Translations under genes and position numbers: made by a program
Notes under the pieces: generated by a model
Told to the model about the DNA's origin: nothing
The model's database searches: none
The model's input: only the letters and a program-made list of their open reading frames with translations
NCBI GenBank assembly: GCA_002748755.1
Contig: PDTD01000009.1
Span: 78,046-142,045, forward strand
Direction of reading: 5' to 3'
DNA length: 64,000 nucleotides
DNA from: Desulfobulbus propionicus
GTDB taxonomy: Bacteria; Desulfobacterota; Desulfobulbia; Desulfobulbales; Desulfobulbaceae
Part shown: piece by piece, positions 19,757 to 29,857 of the stretch
Position numbering within the stretch: position 1 is the stretch's first letter
Layout: every line of letters begins with the position of its first letter

Positions 19757-19922
19757 GTGTCCTGTCAACGCTGCTCTGTCGTATCCTGCTTGTCTTTTTC
19801 AGCCCTTATGCAGCCTTGCCCTGTGTCACATAGCACTACTATGCAACCCAGGACAAGGCTGCATAAGAACAAGAAAAATCCGGCGCAATATACTGACATT
19901 TCAGCGTTGACATGACACTAGG
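19753..19922. repeat. Family B near-palindromic element (170 bp)
   Basis: Terminal inverted repeats of 21 bp with one mismatch: CCTAGTGTCCTGTCAACGCT at the left and, read on the other strand, CCTAGTGTCATGTCAACGCT at the right. The interior is also palindromic (TTATGCAGCCTTGCCCTG against its complement AGGACAAGGCTGCATAA), so the RNA would fold into one long hairpin. It ends 13 bp before the ftsH stop, so it may serve as a ftsH terminator. It has no coding capacity and is a MITE-like element or mobile hairpin. Confidence 0.85.
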
Positions 19923-19934
19923 ATCAAATGTACC

Positions 19935-21794
19935 CTACGCAGGTATACCCTCAGCTAAATCTTCGCCTTCCTCCTCAGCAGCCCGAGGTGGTGAAGCATC
20001 AGGCCGCAGATCGCTGATAATCCGGTCCATATCTTCAAGCATGATGGTTTCTTTTTCAAGCAACTCCAAAGCGATGACCTTGAGGATATCCATGTTGTCC
20101 TGCAACATCTTGGTCACCTTGTCGTTGGCATCCAAGATAATCTGCTTCACGGCATCATCAATTTTCTGTGCAGTTTGTTCACTGTAATCACGGTGCTGAG
20201 CAATTTCCCTGCCGAGAAAGATCTGCTCTTCTTTCTTGCCATACGCAAGAGGGCCCAGTTCATCACTCATACCCCACTCACAAACCATCTTACGGGCAAG
20301 TTCACTGGCCCGCTCAATGTCATTGCCTGCACCAGTGGTAATTTCATCAAAAACAAGTTTTTCCGCTACCCGACCTCCAAATAAAATAGCTATGGAATTG
20401 AGCAGGTAGCTACGGGCATGGGTATATTTTTCGTCCATGGGAAGCTGCATGGTCAAACCAAGCGCCCTGCCTCGTGGAATAATAGTCACCTTGTGAATGG
20501 GATCTGTATCCGGCAGCAGACGAGCAACCAGGGCGTGCCCAGCCTCGTGATAGGCGGTAATTTCCTTCTCTTTTTCAGAGATAATCATGGAGCGACGTTC
20601 TGCTCCCATCATAATTTTATCCTTGGCACGCTCCAAATGACTGATGGTGATAACATCTTGCCCTTCCCGAGCAGCCATAAGGGCGGCCTCATTCACCAGG
20701 TTTTCCAGATCAGCACCGGAAAAGCCGGGTGTACCCCTGGCGATCACGGCCATATCGACTTTGGAATCAAGCTTGGTTTTCTTGCCGTAAATCGCAAGAA
20801 TCATCTCCCGGCCCTTCACATCAGGGACCGGCACCACGACCTGTCGATCAAAACGTCCGGGCCGGAGCAATGCGGGATCCAAGACATCCGGTCGGTTGGT
20901 GGCGGCAATGATAATAACCCCGTCATTACCTTCAAATCCGTCCATTTCAACCAACAGCTGGTTAAGGGTCTGCTCACGTTCGTCATGGCCACCGCCCAAG
21001 CCTGCGCCCCGATGACGACCCACGGCATCAATCTCATCTATAAATATAATGCAGGGAGCATTTTTCTTGCCTTGGTTAAACAGGTCACGCACCCTTGAAG
21101 CGCCAACACCGACAAACATTTCCACAAAGTCGGAACCAGAAATGGTGAAAAAAGGGACGCCCGCCTCTCCGGCAATGGCTCTGGCCAGCAGGGTTTTCCC
21201 TGTGCCCGGAGAGCCTGCGAGAAGCACACCCTTGGGGATACGACCGCCAAGCTTGGTAAATTTTTGCGGATCCCGTAGAAAATCTATGATTTCTTCGAGC
21301 TCCTCCTTGGCTTCATCGATACCGGCTACATCCTTGAAGGTAACCTTCACTTCACCTTCACCCTGTAGTTTGGCCCGGGTTTTGCCAAAGGTTAGCGCAC
21401 CACCCTTGCCCCCCATCTGCATCTGTCGCATGAAAAATATCCATACCCCAATGAGCAGCAACATGGGAAACCAGGAGATAAACACCGTGAGGTACCATGG
21501 CGTTTCTTCAGGTTCCTTGACGGAGATATTGACGTTGGAATCCCTGAGCATGGGAATAAGCTCCGTATCATCCGGGACAATGGTGGAAAAAGGGCTCCCG
21601 TCCCTTCCTGTCCCGGTAATTTTCTCACCTTGAATGTGCACCGTATCTATAGCCCCACTCTCCACATTGGACCAGAACTCACTGTAGGTCATCGAATTCC
21701 CACCGGGGTGCGGCTTATTAAAGAGGTTAAATAATACAATCATGGTCACGCCGATGACCAGCCACATACTGAAATTTTTATAGAAGGTATTCAA
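19935..21794 (-). CDS. ftsH: ATP-dependent zinc metalloprotease FtsH
   Basis: 619 residues. Membrane-anchored AAA protease that degrades membrane and regulatory proteins. Two transmembrane segments (about 8-25 and 104-124) flank a periplasmic domain. AAA module: Walker A GSPGTGKT, Walker [12 protein letters not shown], second region of homology [20 protein letters not shown]. Zinc site HEAGH near residue 416, with the third ligand in the downstream [10 protein letters not shown] region. The start is a TTG with GGAGC seven to eight bases upstream; the resulting N terminus [15 protein letters not shown] aligns with that of known FtsH proteins, which supports it. A family B palindrome begins 13 bp past the stop. 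Confidence 0.97.
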   Translation of the reverse strand: MNTFYKNFSMWLVIGVTMIVLFNLFNKPHPGGNSMTYSEFWSNVESGAIDTVHIQGEKITGTGRDGSPFSTIVPDDTELIPMLRDSNVNISVKEPEETPWYLTVFISWFPMLLLIGVWIFFMRQMQMGGKGGALTFGKTRAKLQGEGEVKVTFKDVAGIDEAKEELEEIIDFLRDPQKFTKLGGRIPKGVLLAGSPGTGKTLLARAIAGEAGVPFFTISGSDFVEMFVGVGASRVRDLFNQGKKNAPCIIFIDEIDAVGRHRGAGLGGGHDEREQTLNQLLVEMDGFEGNDGVIIIAATNRPDVLDPALLRPGRFDRQVVVPVPDVKGREMILAIYGKKTKLDSKVDMAVIARGTPGFSGADLENLVNEAALMAAREGQDVITISHLERAKDKIMMGAERRSMIISEKEKEITAYHEAGHALVARLLPDTDPIHKVTIIPRGRALGLTMQLPMDEKYTHARSYLLNSIAILFGGRVAEKLVFDEITTGAGNDIERASELARKMVCEWGMSDELGPLAYGKKEEQIFLGREIAQHRDYSEQTAQKIDDAVKQIILDANDKVTKMLQDNMDILKVIALELLEKETIMLEDMDRIISDLRPDASPPRAAEEEGEDLAEGIPA

Positions 21795-22024
21795 AAAAAA
21801 GCTCCAATAGTGCTATTTTACCCAAGGCAAAACTATGGTTCACTGTACAGAGGTCAATGCGGTACAACGGCCAGCCCGAAACTGCTTTTTCATCAATATG
21901 CAGCCACCCGAATACCTTGAGGGACCTAGGGGTACAGTCTCTCCCTTTTCCAACTAGACTCCGCAAAACGGTATCAGTACTGTAATACTTCTTGGCACGC
22001 AGTCAAATACTTCTTCACAGTTCG

Positions 22025-25000
22025 TTACTCTTCCGCATATTCCTGCACGGTCTTCATCATAACATCGCTGGAGGCCAAAGCTTTCAAAGCCCTTGCCATG
22101 GCCGCACCACCGGAAATGGTTGTGGAATAGGGAATATGGTAATCCAAAGCCGCCCGCCTGATGGTGTAAGAATCTTCCGTGGTTCTCGTGCCGGCAGAAG
22201 TATTGAGGATCCACTGCACCTCTCCGTCTTCTATTTTATCGAGAATATGCGGTCGTCCTTGGGAGATCTTGTTAACCTCAGTACAGGGAATCCCCACAGA
22301 AGCGAGCCTGGCTGCCGTCCCTTTGGTTGCCAGAATACTGTAGCCCAGGTCGCTGAGCTTGCCGGCAACGGGAATGACGGCCTCCTTATCGCTGTGCCGC
22401 ACCGAGAGGAAGACCTTTCCCTCCAGGGGGAGATCAGCGCCGCTGGCCATATGCGCTTTGACCAGGGCCTGGCCAAGATGCTGATCAATCCCCATCACCT
22501 CACCAGTGGATTTCATTTCCGGCCCAAGAAGGGTATCCACGTTCTCAAAACGATCAAAGGGAAAGATGGCTTCCTTCACAGCCCAATGATCCAGGCGAAT
22601 TTCTTCGGTAAAGCCAAGCTCTTCCAAAGTCATCCCCATCATCACCTTGGTGGCTATTTTGGCCAGCTGTACACCGGTGGCTTTCGACACAAAAGGGACG
22701 GTGCGGGAAGCTCTGGGATTGACCTCCAGGACATAAAGCAGATCGCCTTTGACGGCATACTGCACATTCATCAAGCCGATGACGCCAAGTTCCGCAGCCA
22801 TGGCTTTGGTGGCCCTGGTAATTTCGTCGACCATTATCGGGGACAGGGTATGGGGGGGCAGAACACAGGCGGAATCACCGGAATGAATACCTGCTTCCTC
22901 TATATGCTCCATAATGCCGCCTATAACAGTCAGCCTGCCGTCGCAGACCGCATCGACGTCGACTTCGATGGCGTCCTTGAGGAACTGGTCCAAGAGCACC
23001 GGAAACTCCGCGCCGACCATACCTGGGATGTTCATGAAGTCTCGTATCCCCTTTTCATTGTACACAATCCGCATATCGCGTCCACCAAGAACATAGGAAG
23101 GACGCATGACCACCGGAAATCCTATCTCGTCGGCCACGGACAAAGCATCTGCCACGCTCCTCGCCGTTCCATTGGCCGGTTGGCGCAAACCCAGCTTTTG
23201 CAGGAATTGCTGGAAACGCTTCCTGTCTTCAGCCCTGTCTATGGCATCCGGCGAAGTCCCAATAATAGGCACACCGGCTTTGTGCAGGGGAACCGCAAGG
23301 TTGAGCGGAGTCTGTCCGCCAAACTGCACAATAACACCGTCTGGCTTTTCCTGCTCAATGATATTGAGGACATCTTCCCGGGTGAGGGGTTCAAAATAAA
23401 GTTTGTCCGAGGTATCATAATCCGTGGAAACCGTCTCTGGATTAGAGTTGACCATGATGGATTCCACCCCGATCTCACGTAGGGCGAAACTGGCATGAAC
23501 ACAGCAATAATCGAATTCAATCCCCTGGCCGATACGATTGGGCCCGCCGCCGAGGATCATGATCTTTGTACGCGCACTTATTCGGGCTTCATCCTCCTGT
23601 TCATAGGTGGAGTAATAGTACGGCGTGTAAGCTGCAAACTCTGCGGCGCAGGTGTCAACCAGTTTGTAGACGGGCTCCACTTTCTTTTCCTTGCGCAAGG
23701 CCCTGATATCGTCTTCCGAGGTACCGGTGATGTTTGCCAGCTGGATATCGGAAAAACCGTACTGCTTTGCCCGATACAGGGCTTCATGATCCAGGCGGCT
23801 AAAACCGATCCGGCACAGCTCGTCGCCCTTATCGATAATCTGCTGGAAATTATGTAGAAACCAGGGATCAATATGACTCAACTCATATATTTTCTGTATG
23901 TCCATCCCTCGGCGAAGGGCCTCAAAAACATAGCTGATCCGTTTCGAATTAGGTCTATTCAAACCCTTGTTCAGGTCATCTTGATGTAGGTCGGTCAGGT
24001 CATCCTGGCCATCGAATCCAAATCCCATACGGCCGATCTCAAGAGAGCGCATGCCTTTTTGAAAGGCCTCCTTAAACGTTCGTCCAATGGCCATGGTCTC
24101 GCCCACAGATTTCATGGCTGTGGTCAAGATGTCTTCGGCCTCAGGAAATTTTTCGAAAGTCCAGCGGGGGATTTTGACCACACAATAATCAATGGTTGGT
24201 TCAAACGAGGCATAGGTTTCCCGGGTGATATCATTCTTGATTTCATCAAGGGTATAGCCAATGGCCAATTTGGCGGCGATCTTGGCAATGGGAAACCCTG
24301 TGGCTTTGGAAGCCAATGCTGACGAGCGCGACACCCTGGGATTCATCTCGATGACCATCAGCTCCCCATCATCGGGATTGACCGCAAACTGGACATTGGA
24401 GCCACCGGTCTCCACCCCAATCTCACGGATAATAGCAATGGCAGCATCGCGCATATCCTGGTATTCACGGTCGGTAAGTGTCTGTGCAGGGGCCACGGTA
24501 ATGGAGTCACCGGTATGCACGCCCATGGCGTCCACATTCTCTATGGAACAGATAATGACCACATTATCTTTATTATCCCGCATGACCTCAAGCTCATACT
24601 CTTTCCAGCCGAGCAGGCTGCGCTCAATCATGATTTCCGTGGTCATGGAAAGATCCAGACCAGCCGTAGCCAGTTCCCTCAGTTCAGTACGGTTGTATGC
24701 GACTCCGCCGCCGGTCCCGCCCAGAGTAAAGCTGGGGCGGACAATGATAGGAAAGCCGATATGCTCAGCTTCGGCCATGGTTTCCTCAATGGTATGGACG
24801 ATTGCGGATTCAGGCACCTTGAGCCCGATGGTACGCATGGCGTTGCGGAACTCTTCTCTGCCCTCGGCCTTGCGGATGACGGAAATATCAGCAGCAAGCA
24901 GTTCTACGTTGTAGGTTTCCAGAATTCCCATCTCAGCCACCTTAATAGCCGTATTCAGGCCGGTCTGCCCTCCCAGGGTAGGTAACAGTGCATCTGGACG

Positions 25001-25243
25001 TTCCCTCTCTATGACCTTGGCCACGCATTCCGGGGTAATGGGCTCGATATAGGTCCGGTCCGCCAGTTCGGGATCCGTCATGATGGTGGCGGGATTGGAA
25101 TTGATCAAGACGACCTCAAACCCCTCTTCCTTGAGTGCCTTGACAGCCTGCGCTCCCGAATAATCGAATTCACAGGCCTGGCTGATAATGATAGGCCCGG
25201 ATCCTATAATAAGGATTTTCTGTATGTCTGTTCTTTTTGGCAT
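22025..25243 (-). CDS. carB: Carbamoyl-phosphate synthase large subunit
   Basis: 1072 residues. Makes carbamoyl phosphate from bicarbonate, ATP and ammonia supplied by CarA, for pyrimidines and arginine. Two homologous ATP-grasp halves are visible: the first starts [18 protein letters not shown] and has [13 protein letters not shown]; the second starts [20 protein letters not shown] and has [13 protein letters not shown]. The C-terminal MGS-like regulatory domain ([20 protein letters not shown] onwards) binds allosteric effectors. A TTG six bases upstream is in frame, but the ATG at 25243 gives the family N terminus. The gene follows carA by 30 bp. Full-length and intact. Confidence 0.97.
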   Translation of the reverse strand: MPKRTDIQKILIIGSGPIIISQACEFDYSGAQAVKALKEEGFEVVLINSNPATIMTDPELADRTYIEPITPECVAKVIERERPDALLPTLGGQTGLNTAIKVAEMGILETYNVELLAADISVIRKAEGREEFRNAMRTIGLKVPESAIVHTIEETMAEAEHIGFPIIVRPSFTLGGTGGGVAYNRTELRELATAGLDLSMTTEIMIERSLLGWKEYELEVMRDNKDNVVIICSIENVDAMGVHTGDSITVAPAQTLTDREYQDMRDAAIAIIREIGVETGGSNVQFAVNPDDGELMVIEMNPRVSRSSALASKATGFPIAKIAAKLAIGYTLDEIKNDITRETYASFEPTIDYCVVKIPRWTFEKFPEAEDILTTAMKSVGETMAIGRTFKEAFQKGMRSLEIGRMGFGFDGQDDLTDLHQDDLNKGLNRPNSKRISYVFEALRRGMDIQKIYELSHIDPWFLHNFQQIIDKGDELCRIGFSRLDHEALYRAKQYGFSDIQLANITGTSEDDIRALRKEKKVEPVYKLVDTCAAEFAAYTPYYYSTYEQEDEARISARTKIMILGGGPNRIGQGIEFDYCCVHASFALREIGVESIMVNSNPETVSTDYDTSDKLYFEPLTREDVLNIIEQEKPDGVIVQFGGQTPLNLAVPLHKAGVPIIGTSPDAIDRAEDRKRFQQFLQKLGLRQPANGTARSVADALSVADEIGFPVVMRPSYVLGGRDMRIVYNEKGIRDFMNIPGMVGAEFPVLLDQFLKDAIEVDVDAVCDGRLTVIGGIMEHIEEAGIHSGDSACVLPPHTLSPIMVDEITRATKAMAAELGVIGLMNVQYAVKGDLLYVLEVNPRASRTVPFVSKATGVQLAKIATKVMMGMTLEELGFTEEIRLDHWAVKEAIFPFDRFENVDTLLGPEMKSTGEVMGIDQHLGQALVKAHMASGADLPLEGKVFLSVRHSDKEAVIPVAGKLSDLGYSILATKGTAARLASVGIPCTEVNKISQGRPHILDKIEDGEVQWILNTSAGTRTTEDSYTIRRAALDYHIPYSTTISGGAAMARALKALASSDVMMKTVQEYAEE

Positions 25244-25273
25244 GATCAAATAACCTGACTGTGGCTGAGGAAA

Positions 25274-26386
25274 TCAACGGGACTCTTGCATAAGATCGAC
25301 AAAACGCTGGAAAAGGTATTCCGCGTCACGGGGTCCCGGGGCGTACTCGGGATGATACTGAACGGAAAAGGCAGGATATACAATATGGCGCATCCCTTCA
25401 AGGCTGCCATCATTGAGATTGACATGGGTAACCTCCACCTCGGGAGGAAGGCTGTCTGGATCGACGCAGAACCCGTGATTCTGAGAGGTTATCTCCACCT
25501 TGCCCGTTGTCAGGTCCTTGACCGGTTGATTGCCGCCCCGGTGGCCGAACTTGAGTTTGTAGGTGGCACCGCCATAAGCCAGCCCCAGCATCTGGTGGCC
25601 CAGACAAATACCGAAGATCGGCTTTGTACCAAGTAACTGCCTCAGATTGCCGACAACGCCCTCGACCCCGGCCGGGTCTCCGGGGCCGTTGGAGAGGAAA
25701 ATCCCGTCCGGCTTCAGGGACAGCACCTCTTCGGCGCTGGTTGTGGCCGGTACCACGGTGACTTGGCATCCATACTCGCTGAGCAGACGCAGTTGATTAT
25801 ATTTGACCCCAAAGTCAAAAGCCACCACCTGGTAACGTTCAGGATCATGTTTTTTTTCTCCCAGTTGGACCGCCCCTCCAGAACTCCAGAAATAAGGTTT
25901 GGTGCAGCTTACCCTGGTCACCATGTCTCTTCCAACCAGACCGCTCCATGCCCTGGCCTTTTGGACCAGCGAGTCGCCATCCAGGTCTTCGGTGGAAACA
26001 GCAGCTTTCATGGCACCGCTTTCCCGAATAGCCCTGGTGATCAGGCGGGTATCAATACCTTCAATGCCCAGGACATTGAACCTCCTGAGCATATCGGCCA
26101 AAGGAATGGTTGCCCTGAAATTACTGGGAAAAGGCTGATATTCGCGCACCAGAAATGATCGCGGATACACTGCCGCCGACTCCATGTCCTCTTCGTTGAC
26201 GCCATAGGTACCGATCAAGGGGTACGTCATGGTCACCAACTGTCCCGTATAGGAAGGATCGGTTAGCACTTCCTGGTAGCCGCTCATGCTGGTGTTAAAT
26301 ACAATCTCGCCCACACTTTCACCCGGACCGGTAAAGGAGTATCCGGAGATAACCGTTCCATCCTCCAGTCCTACTAATGCTTTCAT
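25274..26386 (-). CDS. carA: Carbamoyl-phosphate synthase small (glutaminase) subunit
   Basis: 370 residues. Hydrolyses glutamine and channels ammonia to CarB. N-terminal CarA domain ([20 protein letters not shown]). C-terminal class I glutamine amidotransferase with the nucleophile in [17 protein letters not shown], and the His/Glu of the triad in [14 protein letters not shown]. Length fits. GAGGGTG lies upstream of the ATG. Forms a carAB operon with the downstream carB. Confidence 0.97.
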   Translation of the reverse strand: MKALVGLEDGTVISGYSFTGPGESVGEIVFNTSMSGYQEVLTDPSYTGQLVTMTYPLIGTYGVNEEDMESAAVYPRSFLVREYQPFPSNFRATIPLADMLRRFNVLGIEGIDTRLITRAIRESGAMKAAVSTEDLDGDSLVQKARAWSGLVGRDMVTRVSCTKPYFWSSGGAVQLGEKKHDPERYQVVAFDFGVKYNQLRLLSEYGCQVTVVPATTSAEEVLSLKPDGIFLSNGPGDPAGVEGVVGNLRQLLGTKPIFGICLGHQMLGLAYGGATYKLKFGHRGGNQPVKDLTTGKVEITSQNHGFCVDPDSLPPEVEVTHVNLNDGSLEGMRHIVYPAFSVQYHPEYAPGPRDAEYLFQRFVDLMQESR

Positions 26387-26422
26387 CTGTACACCCTCTA
26401 CAAAAAAGTAACCGTGCCATCG

Positions 26423-26553
26423 TATAGCCCGGATTCTACACGACTGTTCTGATTGCTATGCAGCCTCTGCCTGTAGACAGATTGCCCTCTTACAGGGCCA
26501 TAAAAACAGAAAGCTTTTCGTCCCAAAGCAGGACCGTCATCCTCAATCCGGTT
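26423..26553 (+). repeat. Decayed family A-like remnant upstream of carA
   Basis: TAGCCCGGATTCTACACGAC near 26424 matches the left terminus for its first 11 bases. Near 26546 AATCCGG resembles an opposite terminus. The interior shows no clear match. A complete copy begins immediately after it, so this may be an older copy beside a newer one. Confidence 0.35.
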
Positions 26554-26779
26554 TAGCCCAGATTTCTCACCAGCTCGGGTGATGCCAGGCTCGGGAGTTG
26601 TTGGTACCTCATTCTACCTGGGTATATGAATTGCCAAAATACTGCCAAAGATGGTACCGCCTGAGCTGGGCGTTGGTGAACCGTTTGGCGAAATTGAAGC
26701 CGACTCACGAACAACACATAACTCTGTTTTTGTCTTTTTTTCTTAAATGAGACCCAATGTTCATGAGCAATTTGGGTCA
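26554..26779 (+). repeat. Family A repeat, complete copy (226 bp), subfamily 1
   Basis: Left terminus TAGCCCAGATTTCTCACCAG and right terminus TTCATGAGCAATTTGGGTCA are imperfect inverted repeats. The interior carries the conserved blocks TATATGAATTGCCAAAATAC, GGTACCGCCTGAGCTGGGCG and TTTTTTTCTTAAATGAGAC. The last three bases are the waaA stop codon read on the other strand. Confidence 0.85.
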
Positions 26780-28105
26780 GGAAGGCGCCGAGAATCCATC
26801 AAATGAGGACGAGGCCTCGCGAATGAGATGCCCCACAACCTCCACCTGTCTGTCCACCACCGGTGTTTTCGTGCTCATGAGTCTTTTGGCACGCATACAG
26901 ATTTCCCGGTACAGTTTCGAATCATGCAGATGTTTGCCGATAACGTGCAGCAACTCCACTGAATCAGCGACCTGAAAACCGCAACCCGCTGCTTCCGCCA
27001 AGGCCGCTGCCTCTTGAAAGTCCTCCATGCTTGGTCCATAATACACGGGTCTCTGCCACCTGAGCGCCTCCATAATATTATGGCCTCCTCGCTTAACAAG
27101 ACTCCCTCCGCAAAAAATGAAGTCCGCCCCGCTGTATACCTCGGCCAAGTCACCCATTGTGTCCAGCAGAATAATTGCGCATGTGCGGCATTCAGCGGTC
27201 AGTGCCGTGTAACGCTGCCAGTGAAGACCCAACCGTTGCATCGATTTTTCCACCTCCTCCAGCCGGTTCAGGTGACGAGGTGCCAGGACAAAGAGAAAAT
27301 CTGCCTGCTGCCTGAGTGCACCAAACATACGCAGCAGTTGTTCTTCTTCATGGGCATGGGTTGAGCCGCAAACCAGGACACGCGCCCTACCGGCCTGCAG
27401 ATATTGCCTGTGTTTCTCGCGCAGCCCGAGGGGCAACTCTCCCCCCCGAGCAGCATGTTTTATATTGCCACAGACATACACCCGGTCCTCACGGGCACCG
27501 AGCCGGACAAATCGCTCCCTGTCGTCCTGGGAAATAACGGCAATATGAGAAAATCCTTTGATCAAATGCGTGAAAAAAAATCTCCCGCGCGCATAGCTGC
27601 GATACGACCTTGCCGAAAGACGACCATTGACCATTCCGATAATCACCCCCCGTACACGGGCTTCTCTGAGTATGGCCGGCCAAAGTTCCGTTTCCAGGCA
27701 GATATAAACATCTGGAGCCAGGGTGTGAAGCGCTTTCCGAACAACGATCGGCACGTCCAGAGGGGCCATGAGGCAGAGGATTTCCTCAGACAATATTTTT
27801 TGGGCATGGCTGCGTCCAGCCGCTGTTGACGAGGTAAGGACATACTCCAAATCTGCATAGGATTTGGTCAATGCCGTTATCAACAGAGATGCAGCCTGTA
27901 CTTCGCCCACCGATGAGGCATGTATCCAGATTCTCAGAGTATCTGTTCTCTTTCCGCCTAATTCCCTGGTATATATACCCAGCCGTTGATCAAGGGCCGA
28001 AAAGTATCGCCCCCCCAAGGGCAGGAGTAGGGATAAAAACGGACGAAGAAGGCAATACCCCACAGTTCCGATACAACCGTACGCCCAGTATACTATTCTC
28101 TCCAC
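26777..28105 (-). CDS. waaA: 3-deoxy-D-manno-octulosonic acid (Kdo) transferase
   Basis: 442 residues. Transfers Kdo from CMP-Kdo to lipid A precursor at the inner membrane. An N-terminal hydrophobic segment (about 5-28) is followed by the GT30 signature WIHASSVGEVQAA near 60, VLTSSTAAGRSHA, and the acceptor-site region CLETELWPAILREARVRG; the C-terminal half has VLVCGSTHAHEEEQLL and FCGGSLVKRGGHNIMEAL, typical of the nucleotide-sugar domain. The start is GTG with a weak ribosome site. Its presence shows a Gram-negative outer membrane with Kdo-containing lipopolysaccharide. The TGA stop falls exactly on the terminus of a complete family A repeat, so the last residues may have been altered by the insertion. 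Confidence 0.94.
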   Translation of the reverse strand: MERIVYWAYGCIGTVGYCLLRPFLSLLLPLGGRYFSALDQRLGIYTRELGGKRTDTLRIWIHASSVGEVQAASLLITALTKSYADLEYVLTSSTAAGRSHAQKILSEEILCLMAPLDVPIVVRKALHTLAPDVYICLETELWPAILREARVRGVIIGMVNGRLSARSYRSYARGRFFFTHLIKGFSHIAVISQDDRERFVRLGAREDRVYVCGNIKHAARGGELPLGLREKHRQYLQAGRARVLVCGSTHAHEEEQLLRMFGALRQQADFLFVLAPRHLNRLEEVEKSMQRLGLHWQRYTALTAECRTCAIILLDTMGDLAEVYSGADFIFCGGSLVKRGGHNIMEALRWQRPVYYGPSMEDFQEAAALAEAAGCGFQVADSVELLHVIGKHLHDSKLYREICMRAKRLMSTKTPVVDRQVEVVGHLIREASSSFDGFSAPS

Positions 28106-28570
28106 AGTGCAATCAGTGTCTTAAAAATCGATAAAAATTTTTTATTAAACCAACTTACGTAACCAGAGTCAACACTCTTTCCACGGCATACGGAAATATC
28201 GCCTTATTTCTTCGCCTGGCTCGCTTGCTGCGGACCGCACAGAAAAAAGTTGGACACCATTTTTTATTGACAACCTGCCTTCTGGTTTGTAAGCAATTTC
28301 ACACTCGCCTGAGTGCGCATCACTCATCAAAACAGTTTTTCGTAGATTCAAACCCAGGACGCGCAGCCGCAGCACCCTACGATAAAAACTCTGCGGGAAA
28401 TTCTCTTGATCGGATATGGAACTGTTCGCTCTTGTGACTGCAGGTCACTTGCGTGTTATGTCTAGCCTTAACATAGCCAGCTCTTTCATCAACCAAAGGC
28501 CTTGCCTTTTTTCTCTATATTTTCAATAAATTAAAGCGTTAAGACTCTGCTCAATTTAACATATTTTTTT
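28106..28570. other. Intergenic region between waaA and vapB
   Basis: About 465 bases, becoming markedly AT-rich to the right. A small hairpin GTGACTGCAGGTCAC lies near 28435. CTTAAC near 28471 and GCGTTAAG near 28537 are complementary and could be the outer ends of a degraded attC site or the left edge of the integron cassette, but the inner arms do not pair. A 68-codon minus-strand frame (28169-28375) has no recognisable family. The waaA promoter should lie here but is not obvious. Confidence 0.4.
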
Positions 28571-28576
28571 AAGGCC

Positions 28577-28618
28577 TTGACTTCCCACTCTCAAAAGTAT
28601 ATATGTTATAATATATAC
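28577..28618 (+). promoter_or_regulatory. vapBC promoter with overlapping operator palindrome
   Basis: TTGACT (28577-28582) and TATATG (28600-28605) are spaced by 17 bases, a good sigma-70-type promoter. The inverted repeat GTATATAT / ATATATAC (28597-28604 and 28611-28618, 6-base centre) overlaps the -10 box. VapB antitoxins bind such palindromes to repress their own operon, so this is the probable VapBC autoregulatory site. Confidence 0.7.
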
Positions 28619-28641
28619 AAACATGCCAATGCGAGGATACG

Positions 28642-28890
28642 ATGGATACAGCTAAATTATTTGTTAATGGTAAAAGTCAAGCAGTTAGACTCCCCAAGCG
28701 TTATAGGTTCGAAGGGAGCGAAGTCTATGTAAAGAAAGTTTCAGACGGTGTGTTACTCCTACCCAAAGACTCAACTGTTTGGGATGTCTGGGAGAAAAAC
28801 TTATCCAAATACAAGACCCCTTTCATGTCAGAGCGAGACCAACCTATACAGCAACAGGAAAGAGAAGCATTAAAAAATGTATTTGATTGA
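28642..28890 (+). CDS. vapB: VapB-type antitoxin
   Basis: 82 residues with an N-terminal AbrB/SpoVT-like swapped-hairpin DNA-binding domain: KLFVNGKSQAVRLPKRYRF (residues 5-23), the classic VapB start, then EGSEVYVKKVSDGVLLLP. The C-terminal tail (about 50-82) is the usual toxin-wrapping region. GAGG lies six bases before the ATG. Its stop overlaps the toxin start by 14 bp, which couples their translation. The pair lies in AT-rich sequence unlike its neighbours and beside an attC site, so I infer it arrived as an integron cassette. It would neutralise VapC and repress the operon through the upstream palindrome. Confidence 0.92.
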   Translation: MDTAKLFVNGKSQAVRLPKRYRFEGSEVYVKKVSDGVLLLPKDSTVWDVWEKNLSKYKTPFMSERDQPIQQQEREALKNVFD

Positions 28891-29281
28891 TACAAATATC
28901 TGTATATACATAATGAATAATCGTCCACAAGAAGTTATTCAGAAATGCCGCTCTGTTGGAGTTGGAAATGTTTACATTTCTTCTATTACCACATCTGAAT
29001 TATATTACGGAGTTAGTAAAAGTCAAAAAGTTAAAGAAAACACCAAAAGAATCGAAGAATTTCTTAAACCATTTACCATAACGCCTTATAGTGAAAAAGC
29101 TTCTTACTTCTATGGTAAAATTCGTGCTAACCTTGAAAAACAAGATAATGTAATTGGTCTACTTGATATGCTTATTGCAGCTCATGCTTTGAGCAAAGAC
29201 TTAACTCTTGTAACAAACAACATAAACGAATTTAGCAGAATTAAAACTTTAAAAGTTGAAAATTGGGTACCTGAAAAGTAA
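28877..29281 (+). CDS. vapC: VapC-type PIN-domain toxin ribonuclease
   Basis: 134 residues forming a single PIN domain. Acidic Mg-binding residues are in place: D5 in MYLIDTNICIY, the glutamate in ISSITTSELYYGV, the aspartate in NVIGLLDMLIAAHAL and the C-terminal TNNINEFSRI. VapC toxins are endoribonucleases that cut initiator tRNA or other structured RNAs; the target here cannot be read from sequence. All catalytic positions look intact, so the toxin is probably active, and loss of VapB would be harmful. That addiction effect may explain why the island persists although the adjoining gene has decayed. Confidence 0.93.
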   Translation: MYLIDTNICIYIMNNRPQEVIQKCRSVGVGNVYISSITTSELYYGVSKSQKVKENTKRIEEFLKPFTITPYSEKASYFYGKIRANLEKQDNVIGLLDMLIAAHALSKDLTLVTNNINEFSRIKTLKVENWVPEK

Positions 29282-29429
29282 TAAATCAAATAATTATATC
29301 AAATATAGCATTTTAGAAGATACGCATAAGGGGAACATTAAAAAAACTGTAGAGATTATTTTGGGAAGCAAAATAAGCAAAGAAAATCTTCGACTATTAG
29401 AAATAAAAATAGTGACTCTAGAAAATATC

Positions 29430-29807
29430 AAAGAACTTTTATTGGATACTATCTCAATGAAAAAGAAAAAACGCTTGTTGGGCAACAACACCTTACAATC
29501 CAGATTTAAAACTCAGGATACTTGGCCTATCGAAAGAAGATGAAGCCGCTTTGACAAAACCAGTAGTTTTGACGGCAGATAAAAATGTGGTAGGTGTCTG
29601 GATAGATGACCGCCCAGGCATCGGGGCAAAAGTGACAATTTATTATTCAAAAAAGGGCAATTATTTCTCGAAAGTAGTTATTCAGACGGAAGTTCAGGGA
29701 AAAAAGAAATGAAAGAAATGCCAGTTAAAAATGGCAAACGCATAGAAGATATTGATGGCAACAATTTTGGCGAATACTTTATTATAGATAATACCAGCCA
29801 GCTTTAA
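29430..29807 (+). pseudogene. Decayed cassette gene (frameshifted)
   Basis: Protein-like sequence continues through at least three reading frames. From about 29444 one frame reads GYYLNEKEKTLVGQQHLTIQ. From about 29500 another reads PDLKLRILGLSKEDEAALTK and then WIDDRPGIGAKVTIYYSKKG. From about 29685 a third reads GSSGKKEMKEMPVKNGKRIE and ends near DGNNFGEYFIIDNTSQL at the TAA at 29805. Joined, they give a plausible small protein broken by two frameshifts; the sequence past the TAA stays protein-like (YYTAKKCNN), so the stop may also be a lesion. An upstream frame (29256-29543) may be its N-terminal part. Family not recognised. Position directly before the attC site suggests it was the cassette's passenger gene. 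Confidence 0.6.
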
Positions 29808-29857
29808 TTTTGCAGCGAAAACAGCAACTATTACACTGCGAAAAAGTGCAATAATTC

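Noticed and set aside
21992-23482. A 496-codon open frame on the plus strand
   Set aside because: It lies wholly antisense to carB, its translation is rich in His, Gly and Arg without any domain, and carB is intact and unmistakable.
28169-28375. A 68-codon minus-strand ORF upstream of waaA
   Set aside because: No recognisable family and no clear ribosome site; could be a decayed gene but not supported.
28467-28545. A second attC site at the left of vapBC
   Set aside because: Outer boxes CTTAAC/GTTAAG are complementary, but the inner arms do not pair, so it fails the feature that makes the right-hand site convincing.
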